Below, in pieces: positions 33,309 through 42,071 of a stretch of 64,000 nt of DNA (positions are counted from its first letter, which is position 1; each line of letters opens with the position of its first letter). The notes under the pieces are model-generated. The model saw only the letters and a program-made list of their open reading frames with translations, made no database searches and was not told the DNA's origin. The position numbers and the translations under genes were made by a program. The DNA lies in assembly GCF_026344135.1 (NCBI RefSeq), contig NZ_JAPKNA010000002.1, forward strand, positions 248,001 through 312,000, written 5' to 3'. The DNA comes from Alcaligenes parafaecalis (GTDB taxonomy: Bacteria > Pseudomonadota > Gammaproteobacteria > Burkholderiales > Burkholderiaceae_B).

Positions 33309-34259
33309 TTATTCGGCCGAGTCTTCGGTTTGTAGTTTAACGACCTGTTTGGCGCGGGTGTCTACGTGCAGGGAGAAGATGTCCGGGCGCGAGTAGTGGC
33401 CGTAGACGTCAAAGTCCAGATTGGCCTGTTTGAGCAGGTCCATGTCCAGTTCGGCGTACAGCTCGGTTTCTTCGTCGAATACCGGGCCAGCCAGGACTTC
33501 GCCGGTGGGGCTGACGATCATGCTGCCGCCGTGCATGACGTAGCTGTCCGGTGCAAATTCGCCGGGCAGGGCAAATTCGCTTTGGAAGGACTCGGGGTAG
33601 GTGTTCAGGCGAATAGCCTGGCAAGCGGACAGCACAAACACACGGCCTTCAACGGCGATGTGAATCATGGACGAGGCCCAGGTGGGGCGGTCGTCTGCCG
33701 TAGGGGCGCAATAGATTTCGGTGCCTTGGGCGTACATGGTCTGACGCAGGGTCGGCATGTAGTTTTCCCAGCAGATCACGTTGCCGATACGGCCCATGGG
33801 AGTGTCGACGGTGCCCATGGTAGAGCCATCGCCAAAGCCCCAGACCAGCCGTTCCTGGCCGGTAGGCATCAGTTTGCGGTGAATGCCCACCACGCCTTTA
33901 CCAGGAGCCAGTGTCAGAGCGGTGCAGTACAGGGTGCGGCCCATTTTTTCGATGACACCCATCACGGTGTACACACCGGTTTGGGTGACGGCATCGGCCA
34001 GCGCTTCCAGTTCAGGGCCACCCAGGGTGACGGCGCCTTCGACGTACATCTGGTACAGGGCACGTCCTTCGGGACGGCGGTTGCCGATCACGCTGCCAAA
34101 GCTGATGCCTTTGGGGTATCCACCTAGAAAGGCTTCGGGAAAGACAGCCAGGGTGGCGCCGTTGGCTGCCACGCGCTGCAAGATGGTGGCGGCTTTTTCT
34201 ACACTGCTGGCAGAGTCGAAGGGTACGGATGCCGCTTGGATAACAGCAACTTTGCTCAT
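33309..34259 (-). CDS. Nitrilase (carbon-nitrogen hydrolase family)
   Basis: 316 residues with the Glu-Lys-Cys triad: Glu in FPEAFLGGYP, Lys in HRKLMPTGQERLVWG and Cys in GNVICWENYMP. Length and motifs fit nitrilases converting nitriles to carboxylic acids plus ammonia, although amidase-type activity cannot be excluded. An AAGGAGACC site precedes the ATG at 34259. It is 20 nt downstream of an MHS-type transporter gene and divergent from a LysR regulator, which suggests an inducible uptake-and-hydrolysis unit. Confidence 0.88.
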   Translation of the reverse strand: MSKVAVIQAASVPFDSASSVEKAATILQRVAANGATLAVFPEAFLGGYPKGISFGSVIGNRRPEGRALYQMYVEGAVTLGGPELEALADAVTQTGVYTVMGVIEKMGRTLYCTALTLAPGKGVVGIHRKLMPTGQERLVWGFGDGSTMGTVDTPMGRIGNVICWENYMPTLRQTMYAQGTEIYCAPTADDRPTWASSMIHIAVEGRVFVLSACQAIRLNTYPESFQSEFALPGEFAPDSYVMHGGSMIVSPTGEVLAGPVFDEETELYAELDMDLLKQANLDFDVYGHYSRPDIFSLHVDTRAKQVVKLQTEDSAE

Positions 34260-34279
34260 AACAAGGTCTCCTTTAAAGG

Positions 34280-35602
34280 TCAGCCTGCGGACAAGTCCAC
34301 GTTTTTGGTTTCAGGCAGGCGGGTATACAGGATCAGGAAGCACACCAGGGATACGGCGGCCAAGTACCAGGCCGGGACGTTGGGGTTACCGGTGTACTGG
34401 ATCAGGGCAGCGGCAATGAAGGGGCCGGGGCCAGCCAACAGAGCCGACGAGACGTTGTGGCCCAATGCTGCGCCGGTGGAACGGATGGAGGCGGGGAATA
34501 CTTCCACCAGCAGCACCACGTTCATGACGGCGGAGATCGCGACCAGGAAGGCCATGATGATCAGGCCCAGCAGGATCAGGGCAGGCTTGCCGGAGTTCAT
34601 CATCACGAAAATCGGGTAGGCCATGACGGTCAGGCCCGCTGCGGCGAACAGGGCCAGTTTGCGGCGACCGTAGTGGTCCGAGAAGCGGCCAACCAGCGGG
34701 TGCAAAATGCAATACACCACCAGCGAGGCACTGCACAGCCACAGGGCGGAGGTCTTGCTCATGCCCAGGATGGAGACCAGGTGGTTATTGGCGTAGGTGA
34801 TGAAGTAATACAGCGACACCAGGAACAGGGCGGAAAAGGCGAAGGACAACACAAAGGCGTTGAGCTTGTCCTTGGACGAGACGCGCTCCAGGGTGTTGTT
34901 GGCCTTCTTTTCTTGGAGCTCGTGGTAGACCGGGGTGTCGTTCAGTTTGCGGCGGATAAAGACTGCAATGAAGGTCATCACAATCGACAGCACGAACGGC
35001 ACACGCCAGCCCCAGCTATAGACCTGGGCTTCGGTCAAGGTGGCGTTGATGGCAGCGGCGGTGGCTGTACCCAGCAGGAAGGCCACACCGGCGGTGAAGG
35101 TCACTACGCTGGCTGCGCTTGCGCGACGATTCGCGGGGGCGCTTTCTACCAGGAAAATACCGGCAGCCGACCATTCGCCACCCACCATCATGCCTTGCAA
35201 GAAGCGCAGCACAACCAGCAGGATGGGAGCGGTAATGCCGATGGTGTCATAGCCCGGCAGCAGGCCGATCAGGGTGGTGAAGACACCCATCCCGAAAACG
35301 GTAATCATCAGCACGGTCTTGCGACCAAAGCGGTCACCAATCGGGCCCAGAATCAGGGCGCCGAAGGGGCGCGATACGAAACCGACCGCAAATACGGCCA
35401 GGGACGACAGCAGGGAAACGCCAGTGGCGTCGGATGGAAAGTAGATGCTGCCGATAATGGCTGCAAAGTAGCCATAAATCGCGAAGTCAAACCATTCCAT
35501 AAAGTTGCCAATACCAACGGCAACAACTTGTTTTCTACTCAGGCCCGGCTGGCCTGGGGGTGCCGAGTTGGCACGTGAAGGGGCGACGGTAGCAGTGCCC
35601 AT
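34280..35602 (-). CDS. MFS transporter, metabolite:H+ symporter (MHS) family
   Basis: 440 residues with 12 predicted membrane spans. It has the MHS/ProP-like start GIGNFMEWFDFAIYGYFAAIIG and the MFS loop motif LGPIGDRFGRKTVLM. Such proteins import organic acids, betaines or dicarboxylates with protons. GAGGAGATATCT precedes the ATG at 35602. It leads the operon with the nitrilase and so probably imports the nitrile or its acid product; this is inferred from context only. Confidence 0.88.
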   Translation of the reverse strand: MGTATVAPSRANSAPPGQPGLSRKQVVAVGIGNFMEWFDFAIYGYFAAIIGSIYFPSDATGVSLLSSLAVFAVGFVSRPFGALILGPIGDRFGRKTVLMITVFGMGVFTTLIGLLPGYDTIGITAPILLVVLRFLQGMMVGGEWSAAGIFLVESAPANRRASAASVVTFTAGVAFLLGTATAAAINATLTEAQVYSWGWRVPFVLSIVMTFIAVFIRRKLNDTPVYHELQEKKANNTLERVSSKDKLNAFVLSFAFSALFLVSLYYFITYANNHLVSILGMSKTSALWLCSASLVVYCILHPLVGRFSDHYGRRKLALFAAAGLTVMAYPIFVMMNSGKPALILLGLIIMAFLVAISAVMNVVLLVEVFPASIRSTGAALGHNVSSALLAGPGPFIAAALIQYTGNPNVPAWYLAAVSLVCFLILYTRLPETKNVDLSAG

Positions 35603-35667
35603 AGATATCTCCTCGAGCAGGGCAGGTGAATACCTGACCCTTATTGTGGTTGTGGCTGATTTTTAGT

Positions 35668-35701
35668 CTAATCAAGCCAAATAATTATTCAAACTAATTA
35701 G
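35668..35701. promoter_or_regulatory. Candidate LysR operator between the MHS transporter and lysR genes
   Basis: In the 103-bp divergent gap, CTAAT at 35668-35672 and ATTAG at 35697-35701 form an inverted repeat. Between them AATAATTATT at 35680-35689 is a perfect palindrome. LysR regulators usually bind such AT-rich dyads in divergent promoters. The right arm abuts the lysR start at 35706, consistent with autoregulation. Confidence 0.45.
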
Positions 35702-35705
35702 AAAA

Positions 35706-36638
35706 ATGGCTTCCATTAATATCGCTAATATCAGGCGGGTGGATTTGAATCTGCTGCTGGTGTTCCAGTGCTTGATGAATGAACGCAGCGTGACCAAGGC
35801 TGCCAATGCCTTGTTTCTGACCCAGGGTGCGGTCAGCGCGTCCTTGCGCAAGTTGCGGGTGGCGTTCAATGACGAGCTGTTTACGCGTGGCTCGCACGGG
35901 ATGACGCCTACACATCGGGCGCTGGAGATTGCTCCACAGATCTCTGAAGCCTTGAAAAGCATTTCGGCACTGGTTACTTCCGAGCAGGAGTTCGATCCCA
36001 GCCGCTCCAGCCGCGTTTTTCGCATCGCCTTGTCCGACGATCTGGAAAATATGCTGGCCAAACGCATGATTCGCATGGCGGATGAGCAGGGGTGGGCGAT
36101 CAGCTTTTCCTTCTACCAAACCAATAGCTATCTGTGGCCGCAAAGCATGGTGGAACATGGCGCGGACCTGGCGATCTGTTCCAGCCCAAAATTTCTGAGC
36201 ACCATGCACAAGTCGCAAGTGCTGTTTCCAGCATCGTATATCTGTGTATATGACAAACAGTCCACGCAGTTCTCTACGCCCATCAGCAAGCAGGAGTATC
36301 TGCATGCTCATCATGGCCGGGTATCTTTTGACGGCCTGCGCGGCTTTGTGGATGAACTCTTCGATGCCGAGCGGCTGCAGCGTAAGGTGAAGGCTTCTTT
36401 CACCCATTTTTCCGGGGCCATCAATGCGATTATTGACAGCCCCTTGGTGCTGACCATGCCGGATTACGCGGCCCGTTCTTTTGCAGAGTGCAATAGCCGC
36501 CTGGCCGTCTCGCCTGTCCCGCTGCGCGTGCCGTCTTTTGTGGTGTCCATGATCTGGGATATCAACAAGGAGAACGATGAAGAAAGCCGTTGGTTGCGCC
36601 GTTTTGTGCTGGAGCTGACCGAGCCGGTGAGCGAGTAA
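35706..36638 (+). CDS. LysR-family transcriptional regulator (NodD/LinR-like)
   Basis: 310 residues. The N-terminal HTH is RRVDLNLLLVFQCLMNERSVTKAANALFLTQGAVSASLRKLRV with ELFTRGSHGMTPT, and the rest is a periplasmic-binding-like effector domain. It is divergent from the MHS transporter and nitrilase, the classic position for their regulator. The effector is unknown. A two-component system starts 66 nt downstream but seems to be a separate unit. Confidence 0.9.
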   Translation: MASINIANIRRVDLNLLLVFQCLMNERSVTKAANALFLTQGAVSASLRKLRVAFNDELFTRGSHGMTPTHRALEIAPQISEALKSISALVTSEQEFDPSRSSRVFRIALSDDLENMLAKRMIRMADEQGWAISFSFYQTNSYLWPQSMVEHGADLAICSSPKFLSTMHKSQVLFPASYICVYDKQSTQFSTPISKQEYLHAHHGRVSFDGLRGFVDELFDAERLQRKVKASFTHFSGAINAIIDSPLVLTMPDYAARSFAECNSRLAVSPVPLRVPSFVVSMIWDINKENDEESRWLRRFVLELTEPVSE

Positions 36639-36704
36639 AGCGCGTGCAATGCGGTCTGGCGGCTTACTATTGGCCCTGTTCTGTTTTCTTTTCGACTATC
36701 CGCC

Positions 36705-37388
36705 ATGCGAATTTTATTGATTGAAGACGAGCCCGATCTGGCCTTGTGGCTGACGCGCAGCTTGCAAAAAAAAGGGTTTGCGGTCGAGTGGTCCAACGAC
36801 GGGATGGTGGCCTACCACCGCCTGCAGATCGAGGAGTTTGATGCTCTGGTTCTGGACCTGGGCCTGCCGGGTATGGATGGACGTGCCTTGCTGGCGCGAC
36901 TGCGCTCGGAGGATAACCGGACTCCAGTGCTGATTCTGACGGCCCGTGATTCTCTTCAGGAAAGGGTGGAAGCTCTGGAGTGCGGGGCAGATGATTTTTT
37001 GCCCAAACCGTTTCGTATTGAAGAGCTGGTGGCCCGCGTCAATGCCCTGATTCGCCGTAGCCGTGGCAAGGACAAGCCCCGCATGGCGTGTGGCAGCCTG
37101 GTCTATGACCTGTCCACACTGCGCTTTACTCTGGATGGGGCGCTGCTGTCTGTGTCGCCGCGCGAGGCCGAGGTGCTGCGTATCCTGGTTCAGCGTAGCG
37201 GAGAACCGGTCAACAAGCAGTTCATTCTGGATCGGCTCAATGACAAGGATGAAGACGAAATCAATATCGAGGCTATCGAAGTACTGGTGCATCGTCTGCG
37301 CAAAAAACTGCAGTCTTCGGATGTTCATATTGTCACCTTGCGCGGCGTAGGTTACTGCCTGGAGCCGGTGACGGATGATGAGCCCTAG
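36705..37388 (+). CDS. tctD: TctD-type response regulator (OmpR family)
   Basis: 227 residues. The receiver domain has the acidic pocket IEDEP, phospho-acceptor Asp51 in VLDLGLPGMDGRALL and Lys in LPKPFRIEEL. The C-terminal winged helix ends RLRKKLQSSDVHIVTLRGVGYCL. It is followed by a histidine kinase and a TctCBA-type carboxylate transporter, the arrangement of tctDE in Salmonella and bctDE in Bordetella. The name is assigned from that synteny. Confidence 0.87.
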   Translation: MRILLIEDEPDLALWLTRSLQKKGFAVEWSNDGMVAYHRLQIEEFDALVLDLGLPGMDGRALLARLRSEDNRTPVLILTARDSLQERVEALECGADDFLPKPFRIEELVARVNALIRRSRGKDKPRMACGSLVYDLSTLRFTLDGALLSVSPREAEVLRILVQRSGEPVNKQFILDRLNDKDEDEINIEAIEVLVHRLRKKLQSSDVHIVTLRGVGYCLEPVTDDEP

Positions 37389-37415
37389 CGCCGTAGCCTT
37401 TCTTCTGGAGCAAAC

Positions 37416-38822
37416 ATGGCCTTGAGCAGTCTGCGCCGTACCTTGCTGTCCATACTGATTCCGGCAGCCTTGCTGACCTCGGGCGTGTCCCTGTTCATTT
37501 CCAGCATGACGCTGAAAGACCAGGTGAATGCCGCATTTGACCGGGCCTTGGCGGGGGCTCTGAAATCCATGTCGTCCAATGTGCTGACCATCAGTGGTGG
37601 TCTGGCCATGGAGCAGTCCTACTACATGATGGAGTTCATGGAGTACACCATCAGCAGCCAGGTGTATTTTCGGGTGGCCACAGAAGATGGTTTGTCGGAA
37701 ATTGGCTTTACCGGCATGCCCTTGCCAACGCGACGCCTGGTCAGCAATCAGCCTGTTTTTTATGACGCGGAGTATTTGGGAGAGCCCTTGCGTATTGCGG
37801 CTGTAGCGCTGGAATCGGACGGGCGCTTGCAAACGTATCAGAATAGCCGTGTGCTGATTCAGGCCGGTGAAAACCTGAGTGAACGTCATCAATTCATACG
37901 TAAAGTCATTATTCAGAACCTGATTCAGGACGTTGCCGTGCTGAGCCTTTTTATTATTCTGATTCTGGCTGGGACCTTGCTGGCTTTGCGCCCTTTGCGC
38001 AAGCTCAGTGCCGATGTGCGGCATCGTTCCCCCGACAATCTGGAGCCTATCAGCGACGCCAGCCTGCCCCGAGAGGTACGGCCTTTGGTGCAGACCATCA
38101 ATTTGCATATGGATCGCTATGCGCGCAAATCACGTGAGCAACAGCAGTTTCTGGATGATGCTTCCCATCAGTTGAAAACCCCTTTGGCCGTTTTGCTGAC
38201 CCAAGTGGATTTTGCCTTGACCCTGGCCAAGACCGATGAGATGAAAGAGGTGCTGGAAGCGATCCAGTTGCGCTTGAGTAATACGGCCCAGATGACCCAC
38301 CAGATGGTGGCTTTGTCGCGTGTGCGGGATGCGGCCGACCAGTTGCGTACCCGTGCCGCTTTGGGAGCGGTTGATCTGTGCCAGCAGGCCGGGCAGGTGG
38401 TGGATGAGCTCTGGAGCCTGGCGCGATCACGTCGCCAGGACTTGGGGCTGGAGGCTCCGTCTCACGCTGTTTGGGTCGCGGGGGAGGCGTGGCTGTTGCA
38501 GCAGGCCTTGAGCAATATGGTCAGCAACGCCATCAAGTACTGTCCTCGCGGGGCACGCATTACCGTGACCGTGAAGGAGGAGGGCGCAGTGTGCAGCATA
38601 CAGGTCGAAGACGATGGCCCTGGCATGAGCGCCGATGACATGGCCAAGGCTGGCCATCGCTTCAGGCGGGGGGAGGCCGGGAAAGCCTTGCAAGGCTCGG
38701 GTCTGGGGCTGGCGATTGTCCAGGCCATTGCCCAGATTCACGGCGCCCGCATGAGCTTGCAAACCGGGCCGGAGCAGCGTGGTTTGATCGTGCGTCTGGA
38801 GTTCAATTCGTCTGATCGCTGA
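37416..38822 (+). CDS. tctE: TctE-type sensor histidine kinase
   Basis: 468 residues. Two membrane spans (about 9-31 and 173-191) flank a periplasmic sensor domain. The cytoplasmic part has the H-box QFLDDASHQLKTPLAVL with His251, and ATPase motifs SNAIKYCPRGARI, VEDDGPGMS and GSGLGLAIVQAIAQIHG. It probably senses extracytoplasmic citrate-like acids, possibly through the TctC protein as known for BctC/BctE. A GGAG site precedes its ATG, 27 nt after the response regulator stop. Confidence 0.88.
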   Translation: MALSSLRRTLLSILIPAALLTSGVSLFISSMTLKDQVNAAFDRALAGALKSMSSNVLTISGGLAMEQSYYMMEFMEYTISSQVYFRVATEDGLSEIGFTGMPLPTRRLVSNQPVFYDAEYLGEPLRIAAVALESDGRLQTYQNSRVLIQAGENLSERHQFIRKVIIQNLIQDVAVLSLFIILILAGTLLALRPLRKLSADVRHRSPDNLEPISDASLPREVRPLVQTINLHMDRYARKSREQQQFLDDASHQLKTPLAVLLTQVDFALTLAKTDEMKEVLEAIQLRLSNTAQMTHQMVALSRVRDAADQLRTRAALGAVDLCQQAGQVVDELWSLARSRRQDLGLEAPSHAVWVAGEAWLLQQALSNMVSNAIKYCPRGARITVTVKEEGAVCSIQVEDDGPGMSADDMAKAGHRFRRGEAGKALQGSGLGLAIVQAIAQIHGARMSLQTGPEQRGLIVRLEFNSSDR

Positions 38823-38833
38823 CGGTATTGTTC

Positions 38834-38845
38834 AGGGTATACCCT
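38834..38845. promoter_or_regulatory. Palindrome AGGGTATACCCT upstream of tctC
   Basis: A perfect 12-bp palindrome lies 102 bp upstream of the TctC start in the 124-bp gap after the kinase gene, flanked by TTC and TGAA. It is a reasonable candidate binding site for the TctD response regulator, but no second copy was seen. Confidence 0.35.
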
Positions 38846-38946
38846 TGAAAATAGTGGTTTTTGGCGAAACTGAAAGGTAGGCGAAAGCTTCGCTCCGGTA
38901 AGGTCGCAACCATTACAACGACTACGATTTTCCCGGAGGCGAATCA

Positions 38947-39939
38947 ATGACTATCCACATGAAACTACGGGTGCTACTGGCCAGCAGTGTTCTGGGTTTG
39001 AGCAGCTTGAGTGGTGCACAGGCCCAGCAACCCTCCAAGCCTGAATGTATTGCCCCTGCGCAGCCGGGCGGCGGGTTTGACTTGACCTGTCGGGTGGCCG
39101 TGAATGGTTTTCTGGAAACCAAATTGCTGGAAAATCCCATGCGCACCGTTTATATGCCGGGTGGCGTGGGTGCCGTGGCGTACAACCACATCGTGGCGCA
39201 GCGCCCTGGTGACAGCAATGCCATTGCTGCTTTCTCCGGTGGCTCCCTGCTGAATCTGGCACAGGGCAAGTTTGGCAAATACTCAGTAGAGGATGTGCGT
39301 TGGCTTGCATCGATTGGCAGTGATTACGGTGTGGCCATTGTCCGTGCGGATTCGCCCTACCAGGACCTGAAGTCCTTGATGGAAGCATTCAAGGCCGACC
39401 CGACCAAGATTGTCTTGGGGGCGGGTGGCTCTGTGGGTGGGCAAGACTGGATGAAGGCGGCTCTGACTGCGCGTGCGGCAGATGTGGATTTCCGCAAGAT
39501 GCGCTTTGTCGCGTTTGAAGGTGGTGGCGAGGCCATGACGGCATTACGTGGCGGCCATATTCAGGCCTATATGGGCGATGCGGCCGAAGCTCACACCATG
39601 CTGGAGGGTGGTGCGCCCATCCGTGTCCTGGCTGTCTTTAATGACAAGCGTCTGGACGGTGCGCTGGCTGCCATCCCAACAGCCAAAGAGCAAGGCTTTG
39701 ACATTGAGTGGCCGATTATCCGCGGCTTTTACGTAGGCCCCAAAGTCTCTGATGAGCAATATCAGTGGTGGGTTCAGGCGTTCGAAAATCTGATGAAGAC
39801 CCCCGAGTTTGCGCGCATGCAAACCCAGCAGGGCCTGTTCCCTTTCAATATGAGCGGCCCGGAACTGGACACTTACGTCAAACAGCAAGTGGTCCAGTAT
39901 CGCGAGTTGGCTGACTCGTTTGGCCTGATCAAGAAGTAA
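38947..39939 (+). CDS. tctC: TctC, tripartite tricarboxylate transporter substrate-binding protein
   Basis: 330 residues with a signal peptide ending SGAQAQQ. The mature protein begins KPECIAPAQPGGGFDLTCRVAV and has VYMPGGVGAVAYNHI and VLGAGGSVGGQDWMKAAL, typical of true TctC/BctC citrate-type binding proteins. GGAGG precedes the ATG. It is periplasmic and feeds the TctA/TctB membrane complex encoded next. The Cys pair near residues 37-48 may form a disulfide. Confidence 0.92.
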   Translation: MTIHMKLRVLLASSVLGLSSLSGAQAQQPSKPECIAPAQPGGGFDLTCRVAVNGFLETKLLENPMRTVYMPGGVGAVAYNHIVAQRPGDSNAIAAFSGGSLLNLAQGKFGKYSVEDVRWLASIGSDYGVAIVRADSPYQDLKSLMEAFKADPTKIVLGAGGSVGGQDWMKAALTARAADVDFRKMRFVAFEGGGEAMTALRGGHIQAYMGDAAEAHTMLEGGAPIRVLAVFNDKRLDGALAAIPTAKEQGFDIEWPIIRGFYVGPKVSDEQYQWWVQAFENLMKTPEFARMQTQQGLFPFNMSGPELDTYVKQQVVQYRELADSFGLIKK

Positions 39940-39951
39940 GTCTTTACGGTG

Positions 39952-39976
39952 CTCCCGGCCCGGTTTGCGCCGGGAG
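39952..39976 (+). other. Intra-operon hairpin between tctC and tctB
   Basis: CTCCCGG at 39952-39958 pairs with CCGGGAG at 39970-39976, extended by partial pairing outside, in the 89-bp gap. No T run follows. Hairpins here often stabilise the binding-protein message or attenuate downstream genes, which would give more TctC than TctAB. Confidence 0.45.
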
Positions 39977-40028
39977 TGCCGCCTGTCTGCCCCGTCGTTC
40001 ATGGCGGGCGAATCCGGAGATTCCAATC

Positions 40029-40472
40029 ATGACGCTGAATGATCGCGTACTCGGCGTGGGCGCGCTGGTGTTTGCTGCCCTGATCACCGCTTTTGGCTAC
40101 GACCTAGAGCCCCCCTTTTCCTATGAGCCCGTTGGGCCCAAAGCCTTCCCCTTATTGCTGGCATTGATCATCGCTTTGTGCGGACTGCGCCTGATTCTCA
40201 AAGGGGGCGGGCAAGTGGCTGCCAATCCAGGTGGAGCCAATGGCCGCATTCTGATGATGGTGGCGTACTTGGCGGCGTATGCCTGGTTGTTCCAGTGGCT
40301 GGGTTTCATCATCGCCACCACAGTGATGGCCACCTTGGTGGGCCGTCTGTTTGGTGGTAGTTGGAAGCAGGCGCTTGTCGGGGGGCTGGCGATGGGTGTC
40401 GGGCTGTTCCTTTTGTTTGACCTGGGCCTGGATGTGGTTCTTCCATACGGCATTCTGGGAGAGTGGCTATGA
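40029..40472 (+). CDS. tctB: TctB, small membrane subunit of tripartite tricarboxylate transporter
   Basis: 147 residues with four membrane helices, for example VGALVFAALITAFGYDL, FPLLLALIIALCGLRLIL, IIATTVMATLVGRLFGG and GLFLLFDLGLDVVLPYG. It has the conserved PVGPKAFPLL-like segment (EPVGPKAFPLLLAL). It forms the membrane importer with TctA. Its stop overlaps the tctA start codon (ATGA). Confidence 0.9.
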   Translation: MTLNDRVLGVGALVFAALITAFGYDLEPPFSYEPVGPKAFPLLLALIIALCGLRLILKGGGQVAANPGGANGRILMMVAYLAAYAWLFQWLGFIIATTVMATLVGRLFGGSWKQALVGGLAMGVGLFLLFDLGLDVVLPYGILGEWL

Positions 40473-41992
40473 GCTCTATTCTTGACTATTTAAGCGTTGG
40501 TTTTGGCGTCGCCTTTTCTGTCCAGAACTTGCTGGTTGCAGCGGTCGGTGCCTTTATTGGCACCATTGTGGGTGTGTTGCCGGGGCTGGGGCCTATTAAT
40601 GGCGTGGCCATGCTGGTGCCGATTGCCTTTGCCATGAAGTTGCCGCCGGAGTCCGCCCTGATTCTGCTGGCTGCAGTTTATGTGGGCGCGGAGTATGGCG
40701 GTCGTATCACGTCTATTCTGATCAATGTGCCGGGTGAAGCGGCCGCAGTCATGACCACCCTGGACGGCTATCCCTTGGCGCGTAAAGGTCTGGCCAGTGT
40801 GGCCTTGTCCTTGTCTGCTTTTTCATCGTTCATTGGTTCGACGATTGCCATTTGCGGCATTGTGTTGCTGGCTCCCCTGCTGGCGGGCTGGGCGGTGGCC
40901 TTTGGCCCTGCCGAATATTTTGTACTGATGGTGTTTGCCTTCTGCGCGCTGACCAGCTTGCTGGGCGATGAGCCCGTCAAAGGTATTCTGGCCGCCATGC
41001 TGGGCCTGTTTATCTCTACTGTCGGGGTGGACGCCAACTCGGGGGTATACCGTTACAGCTTCGACATTCCGAACCTGGCGGACGGCATTGATTTTGTGGT
41101 CGTCGTGATCGGCTTGTTTGCTGTGGCCGAGATGTTGCAGATGCTGGAAAACCTGTTGGGCGGCGTGTCGATTGAAGTGCCTAAGAGCAAGCGCAAGCTC
41201 TTTAACCTGAAAGAGTTGGCCTTTACCTGGTGGAGTACCGTGCGTGGTGGCCTGATGGGCTTTTTTATCGGTATCTTGCCCGGAGCCGGGGCCAGCGTGG
41301 CTTCTGCTGTGGCCTATGCCAACGAGAAAAAATACATCGAAGGTAAAGACCCCAATGCCATGTTTGGTCAGGGGGACATGCGTGGCCTGGCAGCGCCAGA
41401 GGCTGCCAATAACAGTGCCGCAACTGGCTCCTTTATCCCCATGCTGACCTTGGGTGTGCCTGGATCGGGAACGACGGCGGTCATGATGGGTGCCCTGACC
41501 CTGTACAACATCACGCCGGGCCCTGCGCTGTTTGAGTCCCAGCCACAGATTGTGTGGGGCTTGATAGCCTCCTTGATGGTGGCCAACGTCATGTTGTTCT
41601 TGATGAACGTGCCCATGGTGCGGGTGTTTGCGTCCATGCTGGCTATTCCTCCCCGTTTATTGGTGCCGGGCATCCTGGCCATCAGCTATATCGGCGTTTA
41701 CGCTATCAATGGCACGACGTTTGATTTGCTGCTGGTTGTGGGTATCGGTGTACTGGGCTATTTCCTGCGCAAGATGAATGTGCCCATGGCGCCGATGGTG
41801 CTGGGGGTGGTGCTGGGGAATATGATGGAGCAGAATCTGCGTCGAGCTTTGTCCATTACAGATGGTGAGATCGGCATCTTGTTCCAGAGCCCCGTCTCAA
41901 TCTCCTTGTGGGTAGCGGCCGTTTTGGTTAGTGTAGGTCCGATTCTGTTGCGTCGATTTGTGGGACGTAAAGTCGAACAGGACAAGGCATAA
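40469..41992 (+). CDS. tctA: TctA, large membrane subunit of tripartite tricarboxylate transporter
   Basis: 507 residues from the ATG at 40469, preceded by GGGAGAG; a GTG two codons earlier is possible. There are about 11-12 membrane helices. The duplicated TctA motifs are GVLPGLGPINGVAMLVPIAF and GILPGAGASVASAVAYANEK, and AAPEAANNSAATGSFIPML is diagnostic of the family. It drives import of citrate-like acids by ion gradient. A clean terminator follows 9 nt after the stop. Confidence 0.95.
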   Translation: MSSILDYLSVGFGVAFSVQNLLVAAVGAFIGTIVGVLPGLGPINGVAMLVPIAFAMKLPPESALILLAAVYVGAEYGGRITSILINVPGEAAAVMTTLDGYPLARKGLASVALSLSAFSSFIGSTIAICGIVLLAPLLAGWAVAFGPAEYFVLMVFAFCALTSLLGDEPVKGILAAMLGLFISTVGVDANSGVYRYSFDIPNLADGIDFVVVVIGLFAVAEMLQMLENLLGGVSIEVPKSKRKLFNLKELAFTWWSTVRGGLMGFFIGILPGAGASVASAVAYANEKKYIEGKDPNAMFGQGDMRGLAAPEAANNSAATGSFIPMLTLGVPGSGTTAVMMGALTLYNITPGPALFESQPQIVWGLIASLMVANVMLFLMNVPMVRVFASMLAIPPRLLVPGILAISYIGVYAINGTTFDLLLVVGIGVLGYFLRKMNVPMAPMVLGVVLGNMMEQNLRRALSITDGEIGILFQSPVSISLWVAAVLVSVGPILLRRFVGRKVEQDKA

Positions 41993-42000
41993 ATAAGAAT

Positions 42001-42025
42001 GCCCCGCTTTATTGGCGGGGCTTTT
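42001..42025 (+). terminator. Rho-independent terminator after tctA
   Basis: GCCCCGC at 42001-42007 and GCGGGGC at 42015-42021 form the stem, followed by TTTT. A second hairpin, GCCAGGC at 42039-42045 and GCCTGGC at 42050-42056, then CTTGTTGTTTTT, lies just before the next gene. The two together would limit read-through into the AbrB-family gene. Confidence 0.85.
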
Positions 42026-42071
42026 ATCGGGAGAAAGCGCCAGGCTGCCGCCTGGCCTTGTTGTTTTTGCT

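Noticed and set aside
36714..38108. Minus-strand open frame of 464 codons opposite the two-component genes
   Set aside because: A shadow of tctD/tctE with glutamine/histidine-rich low-complexity translation.
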